Positions 1 through 8,871 are shown, counted from the stretch's first letter. The stretch is 64,000 bases of DNA from Gracilibacillus dipsosauri (GCF_003176895.1 NZ_QGTD01000005.1:372001-436000), one strand, 5' to 3'. The notes: generated from the letters alone by a model not told the origin. A program made the numbers and translations.

Positions 1-620
1 CATTTTATAAAAATAATATCAATTTATGTATTACGCACACCATGCTCCTGCATCTTCTAGCTTATTCGGTGAGGATGGATGCTTCGGAGCAACTCGTAGC
101 GTACTCGGTGGATGCTTTTGCTCGTGGCTGAGGTTTTACCACTAAACTACACCCGCATTTTATAAAAATAATATCAATTTATGTATTACGCACACCATGC
201 TCCTGCATCTTCTAGCTTATTCGGTGAGGATGGATGCTTCGGAGCAACTCGTAGCGTACTCGGTGGATGCTTTTGCTCGTGGCTGAGGTTTTACCACTAA
301 ACTACACCCGCATTTTATAAAAATAATATCAATTTATGTATTACGCACACCATGCTCCTGCATCTTCTAGCTTATTCGATGAGGATGGATGCTTCGGAGC
401 AACTCGTAGCGTACTCGGTGGATGCTTTTGCTCGTGGCTGAGGTTTTACCACTAAACTACACCCGCATTTTATAAAAATAATATCAATTTATGTATTACG
501 CACACCATGCTCCTGCATCTTCTAGCTTATTCGATGAGGATGGATGCTTCGGAGCAACTCGTAGCGTACTCGGTGGATGCTTTTGCTCGTGGCTGAGGTT
601 TTACCACTAAACTACACCCG
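1..620. repeat. Four tandem 155-bp repeats
   Basis: Four consecutive copies start at 1, 156, 311 and 466. I see them as identical except for one base: the motif TTATTCGGTGAGG in copies 1-2 is TTATTCGATGAGG in copies 3-4. Each unit holds an AT-rich stretch, about 90 bp of mixed sequence with an internal half-repeat (AAGCATCC occurs twice on the minus strand), and the 5' half of a tRNA-Gly. The array begins exactly at the first base of the window, so it may continue to the left or lie at a contig end. The base shared pairwise by the copies argues against a simple assembly echo. Confidence 0.97.
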
Positions 621-621
621 C
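126..621 (-). pseudogene. tRNA-Gly 5' halves, four copies
   Basis: At 126-156, 281-311, 436-466 and 591-621 the minus strand reads as the first 31 nt of a Bacillus-type tRNA-Gly. It has the 7-nt acceptor strand GCGGGTG, then TA, the full D arm containing AGTGGTAAAAC, and the 5' anticodon-stem strand TCAGC. The match stops at the anticodon loop. The expected TTCCAA loop, the anticodon 3' strand, the T arm with GTTCGA and the CACCCGC acceptor strand are absent from the 155-bp unit. None of these copies can make a complete tRNA. An intact copy may lie to the left of the window. Confidence 0.85.
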
Positions 622-752
622 ATTATTTACGGAAATTTTACAAAAACTACAAGATTTACGCTAATTTCAACAAATTTTTACGTTTTCTTAACAAAACCAC
701 GTTTATTATTATAGCAATCAGTCTATTAGATTGCAATATTTTTTTAGAAAAA

Positions 753-777
753 GTTTAAATCACCTGATGTAGGGTAA
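753..777 (+). promoter_or_regulatory. SigB-type promoter
   Basis: GTTTAA at 753-758 and GGGTAA at 772-777 are separated by 13 bp. This matches the general-stress sigma-B consensus (GTTTAA, 12-15 bp, GGGTAW). It lies 36 bp upstream of the start codon of the small membrane protein at 814. No other gene is near on this strand. Confidence 0.8.
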
Positions 778-813
778 CATATTGTTAACAAATAAACCAA
801 AGGAGTGAACACC

Positions 814-948
814 ATGATTTGGACAATTATTGGTATTCTATTACTTGTGTGGCTACTTGGTTTTCTCTTTGAATTTGCTGGTGGTCTCATTCATATACTA
901 CTGGTCATAGCATTAATCGTATTCATTGTTAAAATGATTAGAAAATAA
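814..948 (+). CDS. 44-aa hydrophobic peptide, lmo0937-like
   Basis: This short ORF has a clear ribosome site (AAAGGAGTG at 799-807) 6 bp before its ATG. The protein is almost wholly hydrophobic, with two membrane spans (about residues 2-19 and 25-40) around a short FEFAGG turn, and ends in the basic tail KMIRK. Its size and pattern fit the lmo0937-type small membrane proteins common in Bacillales, whose function is not known. The perfect-looking SigB promoter upstream suggests it is made in general stress. A strong hairpin terminator follows 17 bp after the stop. Confidence 0.8.
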   Translation: MIWTIIGILLLVWLLGFLFEFAGGLIHILLVIALIVFIVKMIRK

Positions 949-964
949 TCCGATGGTTAGTGCG

Positions 965-990
965 ATAAACGGGGAAAACTCCCCGTTTAT
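965..990. terminator. Bidirectional terminator
   Basis: A perfect 10-bp stem, ATAAACGGGG (965-974) with CCCCGTTTAT (981-990), closes a 6-nt loop. T-rich sequence follows it on the plus strand. It sits between the convergent small membrane gene and the ZIP transporter and can serve both. Confidence 0.85.
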
Positions 991-993
991 TTC

Positions 994-1809
994 TTATATA
1001 AATAATAATAGGCTTAATGCCATAACGGCCATCCCTGAGATTAAACCATAAATGGATTTATGAGCTTCATCATATTTTTTGGCAGCAGGAAGCAATTCAT
1101 CTAACGAAATAAACACCATTATCCCAGCAACACCAGCGAATATTAAACCAAACATCATATCATTTAAGAATGGCATAAGGAATAGAAATGCCACTATTGC
1201 TCCGATTGGTTCTGCAAGTCCTGATAAAAAAGATAATTTAAAAGCTTTCTTCCTATCACCTGTTGAAAAATAGATCGGTACAGCGACAGCGATCCCTTCT
1301 GGTATATTATGAATCGCAATGGCGATAGCGATCGCTATCCCCAAGCCCGGGTCTTGTAAAGCTGCAGTAAATGTGGCAATTCCCTCTGGAAAGTTATGAA
1401 TGGCAATGGCTAAAGCTGTGAAAGTCCCCATTTTTAATAAGGCTCCATCCCCATTAGCCGAACTTTTTTTATCCATCTCCTCTACTTTTTTAATATTATG
1501 AGGATTTCCATGGGAAGGAATAAATTTATCAATTAACGCAATAAGAACCATTCCACCAAAAAAACCGATAACGGTTAGCCAATGGCCCATTACATCACCA
1601 CTAGCATTAATCAAGGCATCCTGTGCTTTAAAGAAGATTTCTATCATGGAAACATAAATCATGACACCTGCTGAAAATCCTAACGCCCACGACAAAAATT
1701 TGGTATTCGTATTAGATGTGAAAAAAGCTAATAAACTACCAACACCTGTTGCCAAACCAGCAAATAATGTTAGACCAAACGCAAACATAAAACCATCCAC
1801 TTCACCCAT
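994..1809 (-). CDS. zupT: ZIP-family divalent metal transporter
   Basis: This is an inner-membrane carrier of the ZIP (ZupT) family, which takes up zinc and other divalent metals such as iron or manganese. The two signature helices are intact: HNFPEGIA at residues 138-145 and HNIPEGIA at 167-174, whose His and Glu residues form the metal path. About eight hydrophobic segments are visible, with a His/Lys-rich cytoplasmic loop near 98-118 (SHGNPHN). I chose the ATG at 1809 because AAAGGGTG lies 10 bp before it. A longer start at 1833 lacks a ribosome site. The length of 271 aa is normal. It is a single gene closed by the terminator at 965-990. Confidence 0.9.
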   Translation of the reverse strand: MGEVDGFMFAFGLTLFAGLATGVGSLLAFFTSNTNTKFLSWALGFSAGVMIYVSMIEIFFKAQDALINASGDVMGHWLTVIGFFGGMVLIALIDKFIPSHGNPHNIKKVEEMDKKSSANGDGALLKMGTFTALAIAIHNFPEGIATFTAALQDPGLGIAIAIAIAIHNIPEGIAVAVPIYFSTGDRKKAFKLSFLSGLAEPIGAIVAFLFLMPFLNDMMFGLIFAGVAGIMVFISLDELLPAAKKYDEAHKSIYGLISGMAVMALSLLLFI

Positions 1810-1988
1810 GACAGCTAAACACCCTTTCAACATAAAATGTAGTCAACTAATCCTAATATATGCCTAAATCACAAAATGTTTCTCGCACGAAACATGTTAC
1901 TCTTAATCTAAAAAACAGTCAATATTTAAATACTCCTCATTATATTTTACAAGCTACATAAAGGAATATTACTGTCATCCTTAACATG

Positions 1989-2023
1989 AAAAAAATCGCT
2001 CTAGATGTTAGAGCGATTTTTTT
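1989..2023 (-). terminator. Terminator overlapping the ydbT stop
   Basis: The arms AAATCGCTCTA (1993-2003) and TAGAGCGATTT (2009-2019) form a stable hairpin, extended by A and T runs on either side. The TAG stop codon of the upstream gene (2001-2003) lies inside the stem, so the last codons of the gene also encode the terminator. Confidence 0.85.
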
Positions 2024-3455
2024 GGTAAGAATACCAATCTGATATTTTGTCGACATCTTCTTGTTCTAGATCTCGGACAATAAAATGCCTACCTAAAAAT
2101 TTGTTTAGAATGGCTGTATCTAGTGATGCAAGGTTTTGCTTTTTTTGAATAAAATGTTGTTTTTTCTTCATTGCTTGTAATCTTCTATGTTTGACTATGA
2201 TCGTATCCTTACTTAGGTCTCGATTTCGAATAAATAAGTGCTCTCCCTTAATCTCGTAACCAATTGTTTTATATTGAAAATAGGCAAGCAAACATGCCAA
2301 TATCGTCACAATCAATGGAATATAAGCCCAGTCCGTTAAAGTAAAATAAAAGACAATCGTTACAATGAGTGGAAGGATAGCCAAACGGAATAAATAATAC
2401 GGTAATGCACGCTTAGGTAAAGAAATCCATTGATCGATATTGTACTCATATTCTGGTAAGAGCTCTCGTAAAAAGTTCTGCACTTCACTTTTTCTTATAA
2501 GTGGAAATAACACAGTATGCATCTCTGAGTCTGAACCCATCTCTCCACTTGCTATATCTACATATATTTTTGCAAGGCCAAGTGGTTGATGAATGATCGT
2601 TTCAACTACACCCACTGCTTGAATTCTTTTCAATGGGATGGTTGATTGTTTCTTTTCGAGAAGTCCTCTTGTTATAAACAGTTCTTTTTCATAGCGAGTA
2701 ATCGTAAAATCCCAGTATTGGATCAATGTTACTAAAATTCCCAGTAACCATAAAATAATCAATGCCACAATAGCTAACAAAATCAATATTTGGATCGCTT
2801 GTGAGAACACCCAGTCTGTCGCATGATTATAATAACGATCTGGAATAATGCTTTCAATCTCTGAAAATCCTAAACCTATTAACCCTAAAATCACTCCAAA
2901 GCTACCAGATGTAGAGCCTGCAATAATCAGTGCCTTTGGCGTTATTTTTCGAGATGGATGCTTTTTTTCATCCTCTGGATGTTCGTTCGTGTCTACCTCT
3001 ATGTCCTTCGGTACCTGATTATACTTCAACTGGTCGTGAACCATTTTCCCTTCATCCATTGTTACGGCATGAAGTGTTGCATCGATCTTATGATCATTAC
3101 CAGCTGTTTCGATTTGCACCTTCGTTAGTCCAAATATACGATGAATAATATTTTGTGATAAATCAATCGATTGGATTCGATGCTTGGATATCGTACGTTT
3201 TTTTCTTATTAGGACACCTTGTTCGATTCTAATTTGATCTTCTTCTAATTGATAAGTATAGCGCAACCAAGACAAAATACTAGAAATAATAATGATAGTT
3301 ACAAGTGCGCCTGCTGCAATGACAACATAAATCCATTTCGCTTCCCCAATTGCCAAAATGACAATAGGTAACAAACTAAAAATAGATGTTTTGATGGAAT
3401 GAATAACAGAAAAGATCATGGCAGCAGGATGAAGACGCTTCGGATTAGACATCAT
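2001..3455 (-). CDS. ydbT: PH domain membrane protein, YdbT-like
   Basis: The 484-aa protein has the YdbT layout: paired membrane spans in the N-terminal 60 residues, near 175-255 and near 345-385, with bacterial PH-like (bPH2) domains after each. Typical bPH2 turns are visible, such as RKKRTISKHRIQSIDLS and KKQSTIPLKRIQAVGV. In Bacillus subtilis the ydbS-ydbT pair belongs to the SigW regulon and protects against some bacteriocins. That function is taken from the family, not from this sequence. The start overlaps the end of ydbS by about 11 bp, and the ribosome site (GGGTGG) lies inside ydbS. This points to coupled translation. Confidence 0.88.
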   Translation of the reverse strand: MMSNPKRLHPAAMIFSVIHSIKTSIFSLLPIVILAIGEAKWIYVVIAAGALVTIIIISSILSWLRYTYQLEEDQIRIEQGVLIRKKRTISKHRIQSIDLSQNIIHRIFGLTKVQIETAGNDHKIDATLHAVTMDEGKMVHDQLKYNQVPKDIEVDTNEHPEDEKKHPSRKITPKALIIAGSTSGSFGVILGLIGLGFSEIESIIPDRYYNHATDWVFSQAIQILILLAIVALIILWLLGILVTLIQYWDFTITRYEKELFITRGLLEKKQSTIPLKRIQAVGVVETIIHQPLGLAKIYVDIASGEMGSDSEMHTVLFPLIRKSEVQNFLRELLPEYEYNIDQWISLPKRALPYYLFRLAILPLIVTIVFYFTLTDWAYIPLIVTILACLLAYFQYKTIGYEIKGEHLFIRNRDLSKDTIIVKHRRLQAMKKKQHFIQKKQNLASLDTAILNKFLGRHFIVRDLEQEDVDKISDWYSYQKNRSNI

Positions 3456-3927
3456 CTTGTTCCACCCTTGCTAATTCAGAAATTTGATCTCTCAGATCAG
3501 ACGCTTCTTCTTCAAGAAGTGCCGGAATTTCATGTGTCGTAGCAGCTGTCGAAATTTGCAAGGTAGACAACCCATATTTCTTTAAAATGGGGCCCTGCTT
3601 TGTATCCACATGCTGAACACGAAGCATTGGAACTATCGTTCTAGTTACAATTAAAATACCATGTTGAATATAAATCTCTTGATCAAAGATTTCATAACGC
3701 CATCTTCTCCATCTCAATTTCGGAATAATCCATGCCGAAACAACCCACAAAATAATCGAAGCAACAAGCAATATGATTCCAATCCAATAAGGAATAAACT
3801 CAACATAATAAGCTATTACAAGTGCTGCAATGGCAAATAATATGGCAATCACTGTAACAAGGTGTGCTGTTATTTTCCATGCTTTCATCGCATCTAGCGC
3901 AATACGTTCTTTTGGTTCATTTCTCAT
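3445..3927 (-). CDS. ydbS: PH domain membrane protein, YdbS-like
   Basis: The protein has 160 aa, with two membrane helices (about residues 17-40 and 46-67) followed by one bPH2 domain containing the turn ILIVTRTIVPMLRVQHVDT. Length and order match YdbS, the partner of YdbT. It is preceded by a strong ribosome site (AGGAGGGAG). It is the first gene of the two-gene operon. I looked for a SigW promoter (TGAAAC, CGTA) upstream and found only weak partial matches, so control by SigW is not shown here. Confidence 0.88.
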   Translation of the reverse strand: MRNEPKERIALDAMKAWKITAHLVTVIAILFAIAALVIAYYVEFIPYWIGIILLVASIILWVVSAWIIPKLRWRRWRYEIFDQEIYIQHGILIVTRTIVPMLRVQHVDTKQGPILKKYGLSTLQISTAATTHEIPALLEEEASDLRDQISELARVEQDDV

Positions 3928-4074
3928 TAAAGTACTCCCTCCTACACAACTTCCCCGCTATCTTGTTTTACAATATAGCTATTTTCATTATAGCTGGATA
4001 TAGAAAATAATCAAGGTAAAATGGTAGTTGATTCCACCAATTAATAGTTATTTACGAATAAAACACAAAAATAG

Positions 4075-4091
4075 TTTCAAATTATTTGAAA
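4075..4091 (-). terminator. Weak AT hairpin after the nickel operon
   Basis: TTTCAAAT and ATTTGAAA form an 8-bp arm pair around a single T, followed on the minus strand by T-rich sequence. It is the only hairpin seen between the last gene of the lar/nik operon and ydbS. The stem has little GC, so it would be a weak terminator. Confidence 0.35.
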
Positions 4092-4110
4092 ATATCCTAC
4101 TTTATTTCTA

Positions 4111-4707
4111 TTAACCTTGTAATTCCTCTATATCTAGAATGTGATCTGTTATTCGTTCGAGAAGCTTTCTTTCATGACTAATAACGAGCAATCCTGTATT
4201 GTTCGCTTCCACAATATGCATGAATTGTTTCCAAATTTCTGCTTGTGAAACCGGGTCAAGCATGGATGTCATTTCATCCGCGATAATATAGGAAGGATTA
4301 ACCATTAAACATCGCACAATACATATTCGTTGGAGCTCTCCACCCGATAATTGTTGTGGAAATCTTTGTAGCCATTCGCTTGGAATGTTAAACTGCTGGA
4401 GTAATCCTTGATCGATCTCTCCTGCTTCCTCTAATATTTTTCTCACACGCCACTTCGGATTAACGGCTTGCTCTGGATGTTGCCAAATTAATTGGATGGA
4501 AGCTACTCCATCCCTTTCCTTTGGAGGAATCACTTCACCACTAGATGGTAGAAGAAAACCAGCTAAAATTTTTGCAAGGGTTGTTTTTCCTGCACCGCTT
4601 TTCCCCATTAAACCAATCTTTTGGCCATACTTCCATTCCCAATTTGTATGATCAAGTATCCGTGTTCCAGCTTTTGTTTGATAGGAGACATTCTTCGTTC
4701 TAATCAT
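4111..4707 (-). CDS. ABC importer ATPase, NikE/DppF-like
   Basis: This is the second ATP-binding subunit of the five-gene importer. Walker A (GKSGAGKTT) is at residues 35-43, followed by the LSGGELQRICI signature and Walker B ending IIADEMTSMLD. At 198 aa it is shorter than most NikE/DppF proteins (about 250-330), lacking the usual C-terminal oligopeptide-transporter extension. Walker B also has EM where EP is usual. The start at 4707 follows a GGGGG ribosome site; a start 12 codons upstream lies in the preceding gene without one. It overlaps the previous ATPase by 8 bp and ends the operon. Confidence 0.82.
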   Translation of the reverse strand: MIRTKNVSYQTKAGTRILDHTNWEWKYGQKIGLMGKSGAGKTTLAKILAGFLLPSSGEVIPPKERDGVASIQLIWQHPEQAVNPKWRVRKILEEAGEIDQGLLQQFNIPSEWLQRFPQQLSGGELQRICIVRCLMVNPSYIIADEMTSMLDPVSQAEIWKQFMHIVEANNTGLLVISHERKLLERITDHILDIEELQG

Positions 4708-5470
4708 GAGAATACCCCCAAAAACTATTTTCAGGTAATGCATTCCATAATTGACGTGAATAGGAATGATTTAGTTTCTCTCCTTTACCACAGAAGGCAT
4801 GAATTGGAGCTATTTCAACCATTTGTCCCTCACGTAAAATCGCTATTTTATCGGCGATCTTCAATGCAGCATCGAAGTCATGTGTAATGATTAGCATGCC
4901 ATTATTTTTCGTTTTTAAGGATTGTAACAAGCTTAGCATATCCTCACGAGCGTCTACATCTAATCCTGGTGTTGGCTCATCTGCCACCAATAGAGGAGCA
5001 CTTTTTATTAGAGCTATGGCTATTAGCACTCTCCTTCTTTGACCACCAGATATTTCAAATGGGTATCGATTTAATACGGTATGGTTCAGATTTAAATATT
5101 CTAATATTGTATCCAGCTTTTGAGCATTTTTTTCTTTATTCATTAATGTGGTTAGTTGTTTCCCTATCTTCATTAATGGATCCAAAGCATCAATCGATTG
5201 AGGGATCAACATCATTTTATTCCCTCTCATTTTTCTAACCGTTTGGTCGGTAATCGCTAGACCATCTAGAAAAATTTCCCCGTTTTGCTTCAGGTTTTCT
5301 GGTAGTAAACGAAAAATACTTTGAGCGATCAAGCTTTTTCCAGATCCGCTTGCACCTACTAGTGCAATCGACTCCCCCTTATGTACCGTCAAATGAAGAG
5401 GGTGTAATAAGCTTGTACTAGATGGTTTGTGTAATATCGATAATTGCCTAATTTCTAGTAATTTGTCCAT
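4700..5470 (-). CDS. ABC importer ATPase, NikD/DppD-like
   Basis: First ATP-binding subunit, 256 aa. Walker A (GASGSGKS) is at 39-46, with Q-loop region LIPQSIDALDPLMKIGKQL, signature ISGGQRRRVLIA, Walker B LLVADEPTPGLD and switch His in ITHD. The 'ALDPLMKIGKQL' stretch is typical of the peptide/nickel importer subfamily. It overlaps the upstream permease by 23 bp and the downstream ATPase by 8 bp, so the set is translated as one unit. The transported substrate cannot be read from the ATPase. The surrounding LarB/LarE genes favour nickel. Confidence 0.85.
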   Translation of the reverse strand: MDKLLEIRQLSILHKPSSTSLLHPLHLTVHKGESIALVGASGSGKSLIAQSIFRLLPENLKQNGEIFLDGLAITDQTVRKMRGNKMMLIPQSIDALDPLMKIGKQLTTLMNKEKNAQKLDTILEYLNLNHTVLNRYPFEISGGQRRRVLIAIALIKSAPLLVADEPTPGLDVDAREDMLSLLQSLKTKNNGMLIITHDFDAALKIADKIAILREGQMVEIAPIHAFCGKGEKLNHSYSRQLWNALPENSFWGYSHD

Positions 5471-6257
5471 AGCTATAATCCTTTTCCAGTGAATTTCTTA
5501 AACCTTTAGCTGTTAATTGAAACAACACGATAACTATTAATAATACGAATCCAGGGAAAAAGGCGAGCCACCACATCCCAGAGGATAAGTATTGCATCGA
5601 TTCTGAAAGGATAATGCCAATAGCTGGTTGTTCTGCTGATAGTCCAAATCCAAGAAACGTAATAGAAGCTTCGTGCAATATCGCATGAGGAAAAATCACC
5701 GTAATTCCTACAAGCATTTGAGGTAATATATGTGGAACAAAATGATGCCATGCTCTCCACCAGAAGCCTTTTCCTAGTTTTTTTGACATTTGAACATAGG
5801 TGGTTTGCTGAAGCTGTAACATTTCCGCGCGAAGGATCCTTGTAAGGCTCGGCCAATGGGTAAGAACTAACCCTATCACTACTCCTTTCATCCCCCCACC
5901 AAGTGTAAAGGAGATGAGAAGCAATGTAACGAGATGTGGTAGACTCAAAAACAAGTCTACTAACCAGCTAATTATTCGATCCATTGGTTGATTAAGCATG
6001 GCGAGAGTACTCATAAAAAAACTACAAATTGTTGACAGTATTGCCGTTAAAAGCCCTATGCCAATACTTAATTGTAATGCCTTCCATGTACGAAAAAACA
6101 TATCACGCCCAAGCCAGTCAGTTCCAAACAAATGGGAAAAACTTGGCGCTTGGTTTTTCTCCATTAAATGAATCGAAAACCTCTCCCCCGAGATCAAAAA
6201 AGGGAAAAGGAAAAATAGGAGTAATATGATAGCAGGTACCCAAAATTTCCTAGTCAT
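5448..6257 (-). CDS. ABC importer permease, NikC/DppC-like
   Basis: The 269-aa inner-membrane permease has an N-terminal helix (residues 5-23), then 'FGTDWLGRDMFFRTWKALQLSIGIG', the hallmark of DppC/NikC proteins. It has about five further helices and the EAA-type coupling loop near 'HEASITFLGFG'. The start forms an ATGA overlap with the stop of the partner permease at 6254. It forms a heterodimer with the next-listed permease. Confidence 0.85.
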   Translation of the reverse strand: MTRKFWVPAIILLLFFLFPFLISGERFSIHLMEKNQAPSFSHLFGTDWLGRDMFFRTWKALQLSIGIGLLTAILSTICSFFMSTLAMLNQPMDRIISWLVDLFLSLPHLVTLLLISFTLGGGMKGVVIGLVLTHWPSLTRILRAEMLQLQQTTYVQMSKKLGKGFWWRAWHHFVPHILPQMLVGITVIFPHAILHEASITFLGFGLSAEQPAIGIILSESMQYLSSGMWWLAFFPGFVLLIVIVLFQLTAKGLRNSLEKDYSYGQITRN

Positions 6258-7267
6258 AATCCAGCTTCCCCCTTTTCGCGACGAATTCTAGGGTCAACCA
6301 GAGAATAAAACATATCCGCCAAAAAATTCCCTAAAAAGACAAAACAAGCACTTATCACAACTATTCCTAGCAATAATGGAACATCCCCATTTAATCCAGC
6401 ATCCACGATCGCTTTCCCTAAACCTGGATAACTAAAAACCTGCTCTAGTAACACAGCTCCCCCAAACAGCTCGCCAAATGAAGCAAAATGGACTGAAATC
6501 GCTGGTAGGATCATATTGCGTAAACCATGTCGCTTGAACAAAGCTAGTCCACTAAGGCCATTTGCTCGTGCTTGAAGTATGTAAGGTTGCTTTAACACAT
6601 CGATCATTTTTTCCCTTGTATGTAAACAAACATTTGCAATACCGATAATACTTAAGGTGATCGCTGGTAATATAGCATGATAGAGTCTATCCATTATAGT
6701 TATTTCACTTGTCGTTATACCAACTGGGGCACTTAGCCCAATCGGGAACCAGTCAAGCCATACGGAAAAGATCATCAGCAATAGTAGCCCGAGCCAGAAA
6801 CTAGGAGTTGAGAGAAGTAAATAACAATAACCCCTTATGAAGTGATCCGTTTTACTTCCTTGCTTCATAGCCGCAACAGCCCCTAGCAATAATCCTATCA
6901 CCCCTGACAAAAGCCAAGCAACTGCCAGGAGTAGGATAGAGGAAATAAAACGGTCAGCAATCACATCAAGGACAGGAGTACGATAAATGAAAGATGTCCC
7001 AAAATCTCCAGTTATCACGCTAGCTAACCAATGCACATATTGGCTAATAAACGATTCATTTAATCCCCAGTATTCCTCAATAGCAGCTCTTTGTTCTGGA
7101 CTAACCTTCATCATATCTGCCCCAATATATGCTTGGACTGGATCGATAGGCGATAGACGAATGAGTAGATAGGTGATAAAACTAACAGCTAGAAGTAGCA
7201 ATAGTAATCTAATTATTTTTTTTACGACAAAAATTGATAGATTTCTAGTCAATTCTTCCATTTCCAT
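6254..7267 (-). CDS. ABC importer permease, NikB/DppB-like
   Basis: This permease begins with a membrane helix (IIRLLLLLLAVSFITYLLIRL), followed by the 'SPIDPVQAYIG' periplasmic segment and 'FGTSFIYRTPV', both typical of DppB/NikB. The open frame extends 39 codons further upstream, inside the binding-protein gene, but that part resembles no permease. I place the start at ATG 7267 (337 aa), with ATG 7261 as an alternative. Neither has a strong ribosome site, which fits translational coupling to the binding-protein gene ending at 7249. Confidence 0.82.
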   Translation of the reverse strand: MEMEELTRNLSIFVVKKIIRLLLLLLAVSFITYLLIRLSPIDPVQAYIGADMMKVSPEQRAAIEEYWGLNESFISQYVHWLASVITGDFGTSFIYRTPVLDVIADRFISSILLLAVAWLLSGVIGLLLGAVAAMKQGSKTDHFIRGYCYLLLSTPSFWLGLLLLMIFSVWLDWFPIGLSAPVGITTSEITIMDRLYHAILPAITLSIIGIANVCLHTREKMIDVLKQPYILQARANGLSGLALFKRHGLRNMILPAISVHFASFGELFGGAVLLEQVFSYPGLGKAIVDAGLNGDVPLLLGIVVISACFVFLGNFLADMFYSLVDPRIRREKGEAGL

Positions 7268-8838
7268 TCTGTAATAAAATCTGTGATTGGCCAGCCGTGT
7301 CCATGTGGTTGTACCTTTTGATCTCCAATATCCAATCCTTCCTTCACATAATAGATGTGATGAATATTGACGAGCCATACCCATGGTGCATCACCTTTAG
7401 CACTTACCCCCGTTTTTCCATCCCATTGTATTTTTTTCCAATATTCATTAGCCTTTTCTTGGGAGGTTTCCTGAATCGCTTTTTGAAAATATTGATCAAT
7501 CGTTTGATTAGCATAATAATTGCTATTATAATATTCGACTCCTTGCATTTTTGAGCTAAATAAATAATACAATTCAACAGGATCATGACTTCCCCAGCCC
7601 ATCATAACTGGATTGGCATGCATCACCTTTTCTAAATCATTCCAGCTCTTTCCTTCGGGCTTAACCTCGATACCGAATTCGTTCATCATTTCTGCAAATA
7701 CTAATGAAAGAGACTGTCTGAGTTGATCACCTGTTGGATAGTATAAGGTAAATGATGCTTTTATTTCGTCTTTCTGATAGATTCCGTCTGTACCCTTTTT
7801 CCAGCCACCTTCTTGCATGAGCTGTTTTGCTTTTTCTACATCATACTCCACTACTGCATCCTCATTACCCCAAGGCAGTCCATCCACACTGGAAAAGGAT
7901 TTTGTTCCTTCTCCATTTAAAACACCGTCTACGATTGCTTGTCGATCGACTGCATAGTTCATCGCTTGACGAATATAGAGATCACTCGTCACCTCGTTTC
8001 CTACTCTTTCGCCTGCCTCGTTCTCATACGGCTCTGGTATAGGTAGCATCACACCTCGATTATCCACACTTTTAAAGGAAAGGCGGTTCATTCCTGATAT
8101 ATTTTGTTCAGCTAAAGTTGCAGGGACGGATAATACATCAACTATACCTGTTTTTGCTGCAGCAAGCGCTTGATCTTCTTCTATAAATAAAAAGGTTAGC
8201 CTCTTAAACTCTGGTTCTTCCCCATAATAGTTTGGATTTTTTTCAACAATAAGTTGTTCGCCTTTGCGCCATTCCACCATTTGGTAAGGTCCTGTACCGA
8301 TAGGGTTTTCAGCATAGTCATTCCCATATGCATGCTTTGGGACAATCCCGAGTGTTAGTAATGTTGTGATAAAAGTAGATTGAGGTTTTTCTAGATGAAA
8401 AACGACTTCATCTTCGCTTTTTACTTCAATCTTCTTTAGATTGCTCAAGTCAACCACAGATTGTGCCTGCATTGCTGTTTCATATGTAAAGGATACATCC
8501 TCTGCTGTAAGCTCTTCTCCATCAGAGAATACGACATCCTCTCTTAACTGCACCGTCCAATGCAAGCCATCCCCTGATACTTGATAATCTTTAGCTAGGT
8601 CTGTTGTGATTTCAAGGTCTTGATCTCGCTTTAAGAGCGTGCTTTGGAACAATGGTGATCCATATCGTCCCCAGCCAGTTGTTGGATCAAATCCTGCCTC
8701 AGGTTCTCCGCCAATGGCTAATGTTAAAGTCTCTGGATTATGTTGTTCCTCCTTAGACTGGGCCGTTTCTTTTTGACTGCAAGCTGCTAGCATACAAATG
8801 ATCACTAAAAAAATTGAAATGAAACGAAAGCTTCTCAT
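7249..8838 (-). CDS. Family 5 solute-binding lipoprotein
   Basis: The 529-aa protein has a lipoprotein signal with lipobox LAAC (Cys20) and the full family-5 fold of peptide and nickel binding proteins. Recognisable blocks are 'GWGRYGSPLFQSTLL' and 'DLAKDYQVSGDGLHWTVQLREDVVFSDGEELTAEDV'. Anchored outside the membrane, it delivers substrate to the permeases at 5448-7267. Family 5 covers peptides, nickel and nickel-chelates, and I cannot settle which by motif. Its position directly after larB, with a 33-bp gap, suggests nickel or a nickel-complex for the LarA-type enzyme. Confidence 0.85.
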   Translation of the reverse strand: MRSFRFISIFLVIICMLAACSQKETAQSKEEQHNPETLTLAIGGEPEAGFDPTTGWGRYGSPLFQSTLLKRDQDLEITTDLAKDYQVSGDGLHWTVQLREDVVFSDGEELTAEDVSFTYETAMQAQSVVDLSNLKKIEVKSEDEVVFHLEKPQSTFITTLLTLGIVPKHAYGNDYAENPIGTGPYQMVEWRKGEQLIVEKNPNYYGEEPEFKRLTFLFIEEDQALAAAKTGIVDVLSVPATLAEQNISGMNRLSFKSVDNRGVMLPIPEPYENEAGERVGNEVTSDLYIRQAMNYAVDRQAIVDGVLNGEGTKSFSSVDGLPWGNEDAVVEYDVEKAKQLMQEGGWKKGTDGIYQKDEIKASFTLYYPTGDQLRQSLSLVFAEMMNEFGIEVKPEGKSWNDLEKVMHANPVMMGWGSHDPVELYYLFSSKMQGVEYYNSNYYANQTIDQYFQKAIQETSQEKANEYWKKIQWDGKTGVSAKGDAPWVWLVNIHHIYYVKEGLDIGDQKVQPHGHGWPITDFITEWKWKN

Positions 8839-8871
8839 ATAATCCCCACTCTATCTGTCATTATGATGAAT

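Noticed and set aside
1-620. CRISPR array
   Set aside because: The repeats are 155 bp, head to tail without spacers, and no cas gene is near.
126-621. Functional tRNA-Gly genes
   Set aside because: Only the 5' half is present; the anticodon, T arm and 3' acceptor strand are missing in each copy.
3928-3990. SigW promoter before ydbS
   Set aside because: A TGAAAA occurs, but no CGTA-type -10 is found at the right distance.
5506-5856. 116-aa ORF on the minus strand
   Set aside because: It is an out-of-frame shadow inside the NikC-like permease, which has clear family motifs.
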